Assembly (NCBI GenBank): GCA_910586105.1
Contig: CAJUGU010000052.1
Span: forward strand, 1-23,227
Length of the DNA: 23,227 nt
Reading direction: 5' to 3'
Source: an uncultured Eubacteriales bacterium
GTDB lineage: Bacteria; Bacillota; Clostridia; Oscillospirales; Butyricicoccaceae
Positions within the stretch are counted from its first letter, which is position 1, and every line of letters starts with the position of its first letter. The notes below the pieces were generated by a model. The model searched no databases and was not told where the DNA came from. It saw only the letters and a program-made list of their open reading frames with translations. The translations under genes and the position numbers were made by a program. Positions 8,401 to 15,058 of the stretch are shown here, in pieces.

Positions 8401-8967
8401 CTGCCGGTTGACCTCGACCTGCTCCGGGATGCCGTGATCCTGGATTTCCAGAAAATAATTGCCCTCGCCGAACACGTCCCGGTACCACAGCGCCCGCTTT
8501 TTGGCTTCGTCATAGCGGCCTTCGCCGATCAGCCGGGGCAGCTCGCCCGCAAGGCAGGCCGACAGGCAGATCAGCCCTTCGTGGTGCTGCTCGAGCAGCT
8601 CATGGTCGACGCGCGGCTTCATATAAAACCCTTCGGTGAAGCCAAGGCTCACCATATGGATCAGGTTGCGGTAACCGGCCATGTTTTCGCACAGCAGGAT
8701 CAAATGGCTGTGCCATTCGCCGCCGGTGTAGGCGCGGGCGTGGCGCGAACCGGGGGCGACATAGACCTCGCAGCCGATCACGGGATGGATGCCGCGTTTT
8801 TTGGCGGCGCGGTAAAAATCGATCGCGCCGTACATCACGCCGTGATCGGTGACGGCGACGGCGGGCTGGCCCAGCTGGGCGACGCGGTCCATCAGCTGTT
8901 CGATGCGGCACGCGCCGTCCAGCAGGCTGTATTCGGTATGCACATGCAGATGTGCGAATGCTTCCAT
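5446..8967 (-). CDS. dnaE: DNA polymerase III subunit alpha
   Basis: A 1173-residue replicative polymerase catalytic subunit of the DnaE class. The N-terminal PHP domain has HLHVHTEYSLLDG (residues 7-19), AVTDHG (38-43) and NDAHYI (205-210). The palm contains the loop GPGRGSAAGS (355-364) and the catalytic aspartates in PDIDIDF (396-402). A C-terminal OB fold is visible in AAVVTGVRLKTTRSGGMMAY and the following ETGGVELVVF. The length and the lack of a DnaQ-like exonuclease insertion separate it from PolC. The ATG at 8967 has AGGAGG 7 bases upstream and starts 3 bases after the whiA stop, so the two are translationally linked. No frameshift is seen across the gene. Confidence 0.97.
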   Translation of the reverse strand: MEAFAHLHVHTEYSLLDGACRIEQLMDRVAQLGQPAVAVTDHGVMYGAIDFYRAAKKRGIHPVIGCEVYVAPGSRHARAYTGGEWHSHLILLCENMAGYRNLIHMVSLGFTEGFYMKPRVDHELLEQHHEGLICLSACLAGELPRLIGEGRYDEAKKRALWYRDVFGEGNYFLEIQDHGIPEQVEVNRQLIRLSQETGIPLVATNDAHYIAKEDAALQDVLMSIQMGKTVDDPTRMKFATEEFYIKSEAEMRALFADTPEALTNTLAIAERCQVEFEFGKYRLPRFDVPEGYTSEAYLRKLCDEGFARRYPDGGEDKRQRLQYELDMIAQMGFVDYFLIVSDFIGYAKRSGIPVGPGRGSAAGSIVAYCLDITDLDPIEYSLYFERFLNPERVSMPDIDIDFCYVRRPEVIQYVTEKYGADRVAQIVTFGTMAARAAIRDVGRALNIPYNEVDAVAKQVPMELHITIEKALKANPELRKMYDGSPLTKKLIDTARALEGMPRHASTHAAGVVITKEPVDTYVPLAVNDGQPVTQFTMVTLEELGLLKMDFLGLRNLTVIADAEKMARRSAPDFDMDKIPLDDEATYQMLWQGKTVGVFQLESAGMTNVVVNLRPQSIEDITAVIALYRPGPMQYIPRYTECRHNPEKVTYKHPLLEPILSVTYGCMVYQEQVMQVFQALAGFSLGKADMVRRAMSKKKFKELEKERVNFIHGNEELGIDGAVKRGIPEKTAAEIFDEILDFANYGFNKSHAVCYALVAYRTAYLKCHYPREYMAALLTSVLDFSGKISEYIAAAREMGLRVLPPDVNESDDEFSVSGGGIRFGLSAIKNVGRGFMKQVVQEREKGGRYRSFQDFCDRMSPYDLNRRSLESLIKAGAFDSMGANRRQLLQIYTRVLDAASASRRRNLEGQLDLFGMGNDEVQDARIELPNVQEFSRRERLAMEKETTGLYLSGHPMDEYHELAEQARTARIRALVDDLTDESIEKPVFRDGMSVRLAAVVTGVRLKTTRSGGMMAYVQAEDETGGVELVVFPRTLQQFSGLLREDAAVLLDGRIDAREDEAPKIIADNVRPLDAETVASLTGQAASRRGPAADPRQAARKAGQRLHIKLASMEGEAFEQVKAVLLQNRGEIPVQFYPQDTGKRLLAPRGLWVARDLETVEKIRCILGAENVIMK

Positions 8968-8970
8968 GGG

Positions 8971-9867
8971 TTATCCTCCTTGCTGCGCGGCAATCCGCAG
9001 GATGCGTTTGAGCCGGTGGTCGAGCCCGGGCTTGGAGATCGGCGGCGAGAACTTCGCCGCCAGCTCGGCAAGGCTGGCCTCGGGATAGGCGACGCGCAGG
9101 TCGACCGTCTCGCGCAGGTTTTCCGGGAAGACCTCGATCCCGCCGTAGGCGAGCGCCGCCTCGATCGCGGCGATCTGCCGCTGGGACGCAGCCGAGGTCT
9201 TGAGCAGGTTTGCCGTCTCGCAGTTGACCTGCCGGTTGACGTGGTTGCGCAGGTCCTTTTCGACCTTGGCCTCCATGATCGCAATCGCCGCGCCGGACGC
9301 CCCGATCATGGTCAGGAAATCCTCGATCCGGGCGGTCTCCTTGAAATAGATCAGCGAGCACGCCGCCCGCTCGGTCGAACGGGGCGAAATGCCGCTGTCA
9401 AGCATCAGGCTCATGACCTCGCGGGACAGCGGGCTGTGGCTGATCTTGAGCTCCAGATGGCTTTTTTTGTCCGGCCCGGCGACCGAGCCCGCCATCAGGA
9501 ACGCCCCCCGCAGGAAGGCGGCGGCGCAGCAGTCGTTTTCCAGCACATTCCGGTTGAGATGCCAGGTGATGCTGGGCCCGAAATCGTAGCCGAAGCCGGT
9601 GAAGATGCGCCGCAGATGGTCAGGGCTGTCGATGGACAGCGTCTGCCGCCCGCCGGCCGTTTGGGGCTCCGCCTCGATCTGAAAGACGCGGGCGAGCAGC
9701 AGCGCCGTGCGCCGGAGCACCCCGGTGTGCGCGCTGGACACGCGAATCCCCCGGTCGCTGAACGCGGGGGCAAACAACAGGATGCCGTACAGCTCCGCAA
9801 GGCAGCAGCAGGGGCGGCCCAGCGGGGCGCGGCAAAGCTCGGCTTTGGTTTCAGCAGAAAATGTCAC
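8971..9867 (-). CDS. whiA: DNA-binding protein WhiA
   Basis: A 298-residue WhiA protein. The N-terminal half (about 1-200) is the LAGLIDADG homing-endonuclease-like domain found in this family (LLFAPAFSDRG, LRGAFLMAGSVAGPDKKSHLEL, FKETARIEDFLTMIGA). The C-terminal part (about 215-290) is the helix-turn-helix region (YPEASLAELAAKFSPPISKPGLDHRLKRIL). WhiA controls sporulation genes in actinomycetes; in Firmicutes it is a nucleoid-associated protein linked to division and chromosome segregation. The start is a GTG at 9867 with GAGGGG about 6 bases upstream. It lies 36 bases after rapZ and 3 bases before dnaE. The gene yvcK, which commonly sits between rapZ and whiA, is absent. Confidence 0.95.
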   Translation of the reverse strand: MTFSAETKAELCRAPLGRPCCCLAELYGILLFAPAFSDRGIRVSSAHTGVLRRTALLLARVFQIEAEPQTAGGRQTLSIDSPDHLRRIFTGFGYDFGPSITWHLNRNVLENDCCAAAFLRGAFLMAGSVAGPDKKSHLELKISHSPLSREVMSLMLDSGISPRSTERAACSLIYFKETARIEDFLTMIGASGAAIAIMEAKVEKDLRNHVNRQVNCETANLLKTSAASQRQIAAIEAALAYGGIEVFPENLRETVDLRVAYPEASLAELAAKFSPPISKPGLDHRLKRILRIAAQQGG

Positions 9868-9903
9868 GGAAAACCCCTCGTTTCTATCATGATACAGCGC
9901 CGG

Positions 9904-10761
9904 TCAACGGTTGTAGTCGCGATGGAGCATCGAGACCTGATAGCCGCCCGCGCGGATGTGTTCGCCGAGCGCTTCCGCGATCGCCACCGAACGGTGCTTG
10001 CCGCCCGTGCAGCCGATGCAGACCGTGACCGAGGTCTTGCCCTCCGCCACGTAGCGCGGCAGCAGGAAGTCGATCAGCGCCCCCAGCCGCTGCATCAGCT
10101 CGTCCGCCGTGCCGCCCTGAAAGACGTAGTCGCGCACCGCCTGCTCGGTGCCGTTGTGCTCGCGCAGGCTGATCTCATAATAGGGGTTCGGCAGGAACCG
10201 CACGTCGAATACCAGATCGGATTCAGGCGGGATGCCGTATTTGAACCCGAACGATTCCACGGTGACCTCGAACAGTTTGTCCCGGTCGTTTGAGGAAAAA
10301 ATGCTGATGATCCGTTCCCGCAGCCCCGCGGCGGACAGGCGCGTCGTGTCGATCACGTAATTCGCCTTGCCCCGAATCCCTTCGAGCAGCGTGCGCTCCT
10401 TCTGGATCGCCTGGAGCATCCCCGTGGCGTTGTCCATCAGCGGATGCTTGCGTCGAGTTTCCTTAAAGCGGTTGATGAGCGTCGACGTATCCGTATCCAA
10501 AAACAGGATCTCGACCTCGCAGCCCATTTCCTTGATCGCGTCCAGCGAAAGGAACAGCTGGTCGAAGTTGCCGCCCGCCCGCACGTCGGTACACAGCGCG
10601 ACCTTTTCGTAGCGCTCGGCAGCGTTGACGCAGACCTCCGCAAACGTCGGAATCAGCGCCAGCGGCAGGTTATCCACGCAGTAATACCCCAAATCCTCCA
10701 TGGACGCAACGGCGCGGCTCTTCCCTGCGCCGGACATACCCGAAATGATTAAAAAATACAT
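9904..10761 (-). CDS. rapZ: RNase adapter / nucleotide-binding protein RapZ (YvcJ)
   Basis: A 285-residue protein with a Walker A motif GMSGAGKS at residues 8-15, a central P-loop domain (DTDTSTLINRFKETRRKHPL, then DTTRLS) and the conserved C-terminal domain with DVRFLPNPYY and GCTGGKHRSVAIAE. In E. coli RapZ guides RNase E to the small RNA GlmZ and so controls glucosamine-6-phosphate synthesis. In Firmicutes the YvcJ form binds and hydrolyses nucleotides and its target is less clear. The ATG at 10761 has GGGGAG about 8 bases upstream. It follows murB after 90 bases that hold a small hairpin (10780-10799). Confidence 0.95.
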   Translation of the reverse strand: MYFLIISGMSGAGKSRAVASMEDLGYYCVDNLPLALIPTFAEVCVNAAERYEKVALCTDVRAGGNFDQLFLSLDAIKEMGCEVEILFLDTDTSTLINRFKETRRKHPLMDNATGMLQAIQKERTLLEGIRGKANYVIDTTRLSAAGLRERIISIFSSNDRDKLFEVTVESFGFKYGIPPESDLVFDVRFLPNPYYEISLREHNGTEQAVRDYVFQGGTADELMQRLGALIDFLLPRYVAEGKTSVTVCIGCTGGKHRSVAIAEALGEHIRAGGYQVSMLHRDYNR

Positions 10762-10851
10762 CTCTACTCCCCACTTTCCGTTCCCCCTTTTGGGGAAACT
10801 CGATCGTTTGCGGCGGCAGGGACGCGCCCCGCCCGCCCGCTTTCTGCGCCG

Positions 10852-11751
10852 CTACAGCAGCCGCACCTCGCATTCCAGCTCAACCCCGAAGGCCGCCAGC
10901 ACGCGCGACTGCACCGTTTCGATCAACCGGCGCATCTCGTCCGCCGTCGCGCCGCCCCGGTTGATGAGGAAGCCCGCGTGCTTCTCCGAGACCTGCGCGC
11001 CGCCGATGGCGAAGCCTTTCAGCCCGCAGTCCTCGATCAGCTTACCCGCGAAATACCCCTCCGGGCGCTTGAAGGTCGAGCCTGCCGACGGGTATTCGAG
11101 CGGCTGCTTATCGCGGCGGCGGGCGGCGAAGTCCTCCATCTTTGCGCGGATGGCCGCCGGGTCGCCCGACTGCAGTTCCAGACTTGCGGATACGATCAGG
11201 CGTTCCGGACGCCCTTTATAGGCGCTCTCGCGATAGCCGAACCCATGCTCCGCGCCGGTCAGCGCGCCTTCACCGCCGTCCGGCAGCACATAAGCCGACG
11301 CGGCTGTGATGTCCGCCATTTGCCCGTCGTAAGCGCCCGCGTTCATGAACACCGCCCCCCCAAGGCTCCCCGGGATGCCCGCCGCGAATTCTGCGCCGGT
11401 CAGGCCGTTCGCCAGCGCCGCCGCGGCGACCTGCGCGAGCGTCGCTCCCGCCTGCGCTTCGATCCGGCAGCCGTTGGCGCGGATGCCCGACATCCCCAGC
11501 GTGCAGACAACGGCACCCGGCACGCCCTCGTCCCGTACCAGCAGGTTCGAGCCGCGGCCGATCACCGTCACCGGTTCGCCGGTTTCCCGGAGCGCGGCAA
11601 GCAGGCTGCCAACCGGCGTTTCCGGCGTCAATTCCAAAAAATATCGTGCGGGGCCGCCGATACGAAAGGTCGTATGACGGCTCATCGGTTCGTTTTCCAG
11701 CAGCCTGACCGTCCCGTCGAACGGCGCAAGCGCGGCCCGGATATCCTCCAT
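10852..11751 (-). CDS. murB: UDP-N-acetylenolpyruvoylglucosamine reductase
   Basis: A 299-residue FAD enzyme that reduces UDP-GlcNAc-enolpyruvate to UDP-MurNAc with NADPH in peptidoglycan synthesis. The FAD domain shows GRGSNLL (65-71) and GIPGSLGGAV (125-134). The catalytic region shows YRES (173-176), PSAGSTFKRP with the proton-donating serine at about 225, and the final glutamate in ECEVRLL (about 295). The short spacing after YRES fits a type II MurB, usual in Gram-positives. The ATG at 11751 has AGGAGG 7 bases upstream; the frame extends up to 12012 but runs over a terminator. It heads the cluster behind the promoter at 11789. Confidence 0.96.
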   Translation of the reverse strand: MEDIRAALAPFDGTVRLLENEPMSRHTTFRIGGPARYFLELTPETPVGSLLAALRETGEPVTVIGRGSNLLVRDEGVPGAVVCTLGMSGIRANGCRIEAQAGATLAQVAAAALANGLTGAEFAAGIPGSLGGAVFMNAGAYDGQMADITAASAYVLPDGGEGALTGAEHGFGYRESAYKGRPERLIVSASLELQSGDPAAIRAKMEDFAARRRDKQPLEYPSAGSTFKRPEGYFAGKLIEDCGLKGFAIGGAQVSEKHAGFLINRGGATADEMRRLIETVQSRVLAAFGVELECEVRLL

Positions 11752-11788
11752 GGGATCCCTCCTGTTATCGCGTGATCTTCTTTCTATC

Positions 11789-11797
11789 AGTATAGCA
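11789..11797 (-). promoter_or_regulatory. Extended -10 promoter of the murB cluster
   Basis: On the minus strand TGCTATACT (11797-11789) is an extended -10 box. It lies about 38 bases before the murB ATG, giving a 5' UTR of about 28 bases. No good -35 is present 17 bases upstream (TGGATT), which is common for extended -10 promoters. Confidence 0.6.
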
Positions 11798-11896
11798 TCC
11801 CGCTCCAATAAAATCCATAGAAATCTTCCCTTTTTTGAAATCTTGTGAGAGGACGGACGCGCCGCCGCCCGTCTGCCGCCCTCCCTTCCGGGCATG

Positions 11897-11934
11897 AAAA
11901 AGCCCGGGGCCTCCCGTTCGGGAAAGCTCCGGGC
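11897..11934 (-). terminator. Terminator of the aldo/keto reductase-merR operon
   Basis: On the minus strand the outer arms GCCCGG/CCGGGC enclose a CCCG..CGGG inner stem and are followed by TTTTT (11901-11897). It begins 8 bases after the merR stop and separates this operon from the murB promoter. Confidence 0.9.
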
Positions 11935-11941
11935 CTCCGGT

Positions 11942-12325
11942 TTACGGCTCCTGCGCCGGGGACGGCTTCCGGTGCATCCGCCCCTGTTCGTACAGCTCGA
12001 TCTTGTAATCAAGCCGTTCCAGCGACCGCTGCATATCCTCCATCCGCGCCGCCAGCTGCCTGCGCTGGGCCATGAGCAGCTCCTTGCGCGCTTCCAGCGT
12101 TTCGTCCCCCTGCCGGTACAGCGCGACGTATTCGATCAGCGCTTCGATCTGCACGCCCGCCGCCCGCATGCACTTCATCAGCTCGATCCAGCCGCAGGAT
12201 TCCTCGTCATAGTTGCGAATCCCGTTTTTGTTGCGCGGGACCGGCGGCAGCAGCCCGATCTTTTCATAATACCGCAGCGTATCCGCCGAGATATCGAACT
12301 TCCTGCTCACTTCCGCGATCGTCAT
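11942..12325 (-). CDS. MerR-family transcriptional regulator
   Basis: A 127-residue MerR protein. The N-terminal winged helix reads MTIAEVSRKFDISADTLRYY (residues 1-20), then EKIGLLPPVPRN and GIRNYDEE. A second helix pair (WIELMKCMRAAGVQIEALIEYVAL) and a long coiled coil (about 78-118, ETLEARKELLMAQRRQL...) for dimerisation follow. The effector-binding end is short and has no cysteine cluster, so it is not a metal sensor of the classical type. It resembles YyaN/NmlR-like regulators of electrophile or aldehyde stress; this is inference. The start ATG at 12325 has GGGGATGGG upstream. It lies 43 bases after the reductase gene, and the operon promoter at 13560-13590 is a MerR-type site, so it very likely controls its own operon. 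Confidence 0.92.
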   Translation of the reverse strand: MTIAEVSRKFDISADTLRYYEKIGLLPPVPRNKNGIRNYDEESCGWIELMKCMRAAGVQIEALIEYVALYRQGDETLEARKELLMAQRRQLAARMEDMQRSLERLDYKIELYEQGRMHRKPSPAQEP

Positions 12326-12368
12326 GATCCCATCCCCTTCCTAGCGCCGCCGTCCGGCAGCGTCCGGC

Positions 12369-13514
12369 TTATATGCCGAAGACCGCCTTTGCGCGTTCCA
12401 TATTCTGCTTAATCTTTACCTGGAATGGGCAGCGTGTTTCACACATCCCGCATTTTATGCAGTCGCCCGCGTGGCTTTTCAAAACGGCATAGTGCTCGCG
12501 CACCGTCTCCGGTACCTCGCCCTGCGCCTCAGCCAGATGCAGGAACTTCGTCACGCCCGCAATGTCGATCCCCTTCGGGCAGGGCGCGCAGTGGCCGCAA
12601 TACATACAGTGCCCCTCCCAGCTGATCTTCGGCAGGGACGCCAGCGCGGCGGCAAAATCGGTCTCCTCCCGGGGGGCGTCCTCGTAGGCGACGCTTGCCC
12701 GCAGCTCGTCCACCGTCCGCGCGCCCGACATGACTGACGCCACGCCCGGCCGCGTGAGCGCATAATGCAGGCACTGGTTGAGCGTCAGCGCCTTGCCCGC
12801 CGGGGAATACTCGCTGAGCAGGTCGCCCCCGCCGAACGCCTTCATGACCGTGATGCCAACCCCCAGCCGCTGGCAGGTCTCATACAGCTCCTGCCGCTGC
12901 GGGTCCATGTTCACGAGCGGCTTTTCGTAGCTCGCTTCCGCCCAGAGCGCTTCCACGTCCTCGCCCGCAGGCTGAAGGTCATAGCACGGGTTGACGCTGA
13001 ACATCAGCACGTCGATCAGACCGCCGCGCACCGCCGCCAGCGCGACCTCCGGGTTATGGCTCGACAGGCCGACGCTGCCGATCGTGCCCGCCGCCTTCAG
13101 CGACTGCGCATAGTCCATCACGCCGTTGCGGATGACCGTTTCCCAATCCAATATGGAATCCACGTAATGGATCATCCCGATCTCGACCGTATCGGTCTCC
13201 AGCCGCCGCAGCTGGTCCTCGAAGCCTTCCCGTACCTCCGCAAGATCGCGGGTGCGCTTGTATTGCCCGTCCTTCCAGACCGAGCACAGGTGCGCCTGCA
13301 ACACAAATTTTTCCCGCCGTCCGCGCATCGCGCGCCCCAGATTCGACCGGAAATCCGGGTCGGGGGAATATAAGTCGATGCAGTTGACCCCCGTCTGTTC
13401 CATCAGGTCGACGAACGACTTGACCTCCTCGTAAGACTTGCCGACCATGCCCTCGCATCCCATGCCGATCTCGCCGACCGGGATCCCGGCGCGCCCTAAA
13501 ATTCGCTGCCGCAT
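12369..13514 (-). CDS. Aldo/keto reductase with two C-terminal [4Fe-4S] motifs
   Basis: A 381-residue aldo/keto reductase. The TIM-barrel part (1-290) has GRAGIPVGEIGMGCEG, NCIDLYSPDP (45-54), EKFVLQAHL (about 68-76), IHYVDS (115-120) and SSHNPE (151-156). A ferredoxin-like tail follows with C303-x2-C306-x2-C309-x2-C312-P and C352-x2-C355-x2-C358-x3-C362-P, enough for two 4Fe-4S clusters. Such enzymes are frequent in anaerobes; the substrate cannot be read from sequence. The usual AKR tyrosine-glycine motif is altered to YSPD, so it may be a divergent subfamily. The ATG at 13514 has AGGAGG 6 bases upstream. It is first in an operon with merR. Confidence 0.92.
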   Translation of the reverse strand: MRQRILGRAGIPVGEIGMGCEGMVGKSYEEVKSFVDLMEQTGVNCIDLYSPDPDFRSNLGRAMRGRREKFVLQAHLCSVWKDGQYKRTRDLAEVREGFEDQLRRLETDTVEIGMIHYVDSILDWETVIRNGVMDYAQSLKAAGTIGSVGLSSHNPEVALAAVRGGLIDVLMFSVNPCYDLQPAGEDVEALWAEASYEKPLVNMDPQRQELYETCQRLGVGITVMKAFGGGDLLSEYSPAGKALTLNQCLHYALTRPGVASVMSGARTVDELRASVAYEDAPREETDFAAALASLPKISWEGHCMYCGHCAPCPKGIDIAGVTKFLHLAEAQGEVPETVREHYAVLKSHAGDCIKCGMCETRCPFQVKIKQNMERAKAVFGI

Positions 13515-13559
13515 ATTGTCCTCCTTGTGTTTTCCGCCGGAGCGGGTTCTGTCTTTAAT

Positions 13560-13590
13560 AAGGTATCACTTGGAGTATACTCCATGTCAA
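13560..13590 (-). promoter_or_regulatory. MerR-type promoter/operator with a 19-bp spacer
   Basis: On the minus strand a -35 TTGACA (13590-13585) and a -10 TACCTT (13565-13560) are separated by 19 bases rather than 17. The spacer contains the perfect 14-base palindrome TGGAGTATACTCCA (13571-13584). An over-long spacer filled by a dyad is the hallmark of MerR-activated promoters, where the bound regulator untwists the DNA. The reductase ATG is about 45 bases downstream. Confidence 0.88.
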
Positions 13591-13724
13591 GGGGATATTC
13601 CAGATTTTCCGCAGAAAAAATTTTTCCCGCCGCCTGTAACCTTTCCGCCCCCTCGGGTGTCTTATCCGTGAAAGGCCTTTCCGGAAAACACAAAGGGAGT
13701 GTGGACAGAAAAGGGGGAGCGCTC

Positions 13725-13905
13725 ATGAAGCTGCCCGAACAATACCGCATTGCGATCCGCCTGTTTTATGTATGAGGATTACAGCGTGCGCGAAATTGCG
13801 CAGATCCCTCACCTTTCGGAAAGCAATGTCAAGGTGCGGCTGTCGCGCGGGCGCGCGCTGCCCAGGGAACAACTACAGGAGGAATGGAACCATGACGAAT
13901 CATGA
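13725..13905 (+). pseudogene. Remnant of an ECF sigma factor (region 4), frameshifted
   Basis: The frame from the ATG at 13725 reads LPEQYRIAIRLFY and then hits a stop at 13773. One base further, the same homology goes on as YEDYSVREIAQIPHLSESNVKVRLSRGRALPREQLQEE and ends at 13905. Together this is region 4 of a sigma-70/ECF factor: the helix-turn-helix EIAQ...SESNVKVRLSRGR binds the -35 element in this family. One extra base (G at about 13769) explains the break. Region 2, which binds the core enzyme and the -10, is missing upstream. The end overlaps the next ORF by 14 bases, as in intact sigma/anti-sigma pairs. It cannot make a working sigma factor. Confidence 0.8.
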
Positions 13906-14170
13906 AAAGTATGAACAGGCGTTTGCCGCGCCGCATCCCTCCGCCGGATTTTCATTGGAGGCTGCGCATACGTCTTATCGAAGCAAATTGATCCGCGCCG
14001 CTGCCGCGGCTTCTGCGGCCTGCCTGCTGCTGGCCGGCGCAGGCGGGATCGCCTATGCCGCAGATGCCGGCGGTATCCAGCGGACCATGCGGATTTGGAT
14101 GCAGGGCGAATGGATCCTGAGCCCGTATAAATATCCCGAACCCGATTTTGACGCGGTTTCGGCGGATTGA
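13892..14170 (+). CDS. Truncated membrane anti-sigma factor-like protein
   Basis: A 92-residue product, MTNHEKYEQAFAAPHPS..., with one membrane segment (about residues 30-52, rich in alanine, ending AGGIAYAADAGGIQRTM). The pattern of a short cytoplasmic N-terminus, a single membrane helix and AYA..VGGIQRT resembles the anti-sigma/regulator proteins that sit directly after such ECF sigma genes in Clostridia; those are usually clearly longer outside the membrane. Here the outer part stops after about 40 residues. AGGAGG lies 9 bases before the ATG. Because the partner sigma gene is broken, I infer a decaying locus. The MITE-like element starts 55 bases downstream. Confidence 0.6.
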   Translation: MTNHEKYEQAFAAPHPSAGFSLEAAHTSYRSKLIRAAAAASAACLLLAGAGGIAYAADAGGIQRTMRIWMQGEWILSPYKYPEPDFDAVSAD

Positions 14171-14225
14171 GCGGAGACGTCAAACGGGAAATATCGCCGC
14201 CGATCGGTCACACGCAAAAAAACAG

Positions 14226-14383
14226 GGGGCTGTAAAAAACAGCTTCCACTGGCATTTTCAGTTGGATTGGTGTATCATTTCTTGTGATTGGTTTTTCATC
14301 GCAGTAATCATATCACAAACAGCAGCGGCTGTCACTTTTTTTAACAGCCGCTGTTATTTTTCTAGGGACTTTTTTACAGCCCC
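14226..14383. mobile_element. MITE-like element with 14-bp terminal inverted repeats
   Basis: GGGGCTGTAAAAAA at 14226-14239 is repeated exactly in reverse as TTTTTTACAGCCCC at 14370-14383. The 158 bases between the ends are visibly richer in A/T than the neighbours and code for nothing. They contain two further hairpins, TTGTGAT/ATCACAA (14282-14288 with 14312-14318) and CAGCGGCTGT/ACAGCCGCTG (14323-14332 with 14344-14353). I see no clear target-site duplication. It sits between a decayed sigma locus and the SRP RNA promoter, a tolerant place for insertion. Confidence 0.6.
14323..14361 (+). terminator. Hairpin with U-rich tail inside the MITE-like element
   Basis: The 10-bp stem CAGCGGCTGT / ACAGCCGCTG with an 11-base loop is followed by TTATTTTTC (14354-14361). 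It would stop plus-strand transcription coming from the decayed sigma/anti-sigma locus before the SRP promoter. Confidence 0.65.
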
Positions 14384-14408
14384 TTTTGAAAAATACTGAA
14401 AAAAATGC

Positions 14409-14437
14409 TTGAAATCCGGCGCGATCTATAGTACAAT
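14409..14437 (+). promoter_or_regulatory. Promoter of the SRP RNA gene
   Basis: TTGAAA (14409-14414) and TACAAT (14432-14437) are separated by exactly 17 bases. Transcription would start near 14444, about 35-55 bases before the conserved SRP RNA stem, leaving a 5' precursor part. Confidence 0.85.
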
Positions 14438-14488
14438 AGGAAAAGTTAGGGGTAGCCGCCGGACGGTGGTATGCCCAGCGCAGCGCCG

Positions 14489-14772
14489 TATAAGGCCGCA
14501 CTAAGCGGGGCCGTAGCGGCGCCTTGTACCTGCAATCCGCTATAGCAGGGTGGAATCCCGGGGATGAGGGAGGCCCTGCTCCACGTTTGCGATGGCTTCA
14601 GCGGTGATGACCGATTGGTACTGCGCAACGGAGGACTGTGAACCATGTCAGGCGGGGAACCGAGCAGCATTAAACAGAACCCTCCGTGTGCCGCAGAGCT
14701 GCCGATCGCGAGCTGTTTTGGCTAAGAGGCTGTGGGGCACGTCCTTTCGACTTCCCGGTGTGCGGTCTTATA
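14489..14772 (+). ncRNA. ffs: Signal recognition particle RNA, large Gram-positive type
   Basis: The RNA scaffold of the SRP, which delivers signal-sequence proteins to the membrane with Ffh. The Alu-domain block GTAGCGGCGCCTTGTACCTG followed by CAATCCGC and TAGCAGGG matches the B. subtilis scRNA type. The apical S-domain is unmistakable at about 14639-14675: GTGAACCATGTCAGG, a GGAA tetraloop, then CCGAGCAGCATTAA. The ends pair: TATAAGGCCGCAC (14489-14501) with GTGCGGTCTTATA (14760-14772), one G-U pair. A further 8-bp stem GCGCAGCG/CGCTGCGC (14478-14485 with 14776-14783) extends it. This long outer stem is a likely RNase III processing site, as for B. subtilis scRNA. Exact mature ends are not visible. 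Confidence 0.93.
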
Positions 14773-14794
14773 AGACGCTGCGCGTGCAACAAAA

Positions 14795-15002
14795 CAGGGA
14801 ACGGGAATGTTCCAACGGGAGCGCTCCCCTCCGTTCGCGGGAAGGCTCCGGCGGTGAACGGAAACGTTCCGAGCGGGGAGGAACTCTGCCGGCGTATCCC
14901 TGGGGATGCTATGAGGGAGCCTCAGCATTTGGGAAAAGATCGAGCCTTGCACGGCAGGACGCTGGATTGCATCCGCAGGCAGGCGCACAGGATAACAGGT
15001 TT
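14795..15002 (+). ncRNA. Structured untranslated RNA between SRP RNA and dnaX, possible leader/attenuator
   Basis: No ORF here has a ribosome binding site or a recognisable product. The stretch is packed with hairpins: GGAACG-GGAA-TGTTCC (14798-14813) and GAACG-GAAA-CGTTC (near 14860-14875), both with GNRA tetraloops, the palindrome GGGAGCGCTCCC (14817-14828), a stem ATGCT..GAGG/CCTC.AGCAT (14906-14928), and CAGGGA/TCCCTG (14795-14800 with 14897-14902), which could close the first domain. CAGGCAG (14976-14982) can pair with CTGCCTG in the terminator 3' arm (15026-15032). The first part could also be a trailer of the SRP precursor. I know no named RNA family for it. Confidence 0.4.
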
Positions 15003-15039
15003 GCAGATGGGCGGATCGTTGGCATCTGCCTGTTTTTTT
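15003..15039 (+). terminator. Terminator directly before dnaX
   Basis: Arms GCAGATG/CATCTGC (15003-15009 with 15023-15029) are followed by CTG and seven T (15033-15039). Only 20 bases separate the T-run from the dnaX start, and they are taken up by its ribosome binding site. Transcription of dnaX must therefore cross this terminator, so it is either leaky or regulated. Confidence 0.85.
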
Positions 15040-15058
15040 CATTAGGAGGGGACCGCTT

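Noticed and set aside
6667..10293. Very long plus-strand ORF (1208 codons) opposite dnaE and whiA
   Set aside because: It is antisense to three well recognised genes, has low-complexity R/Q/H/D composition and no family features.
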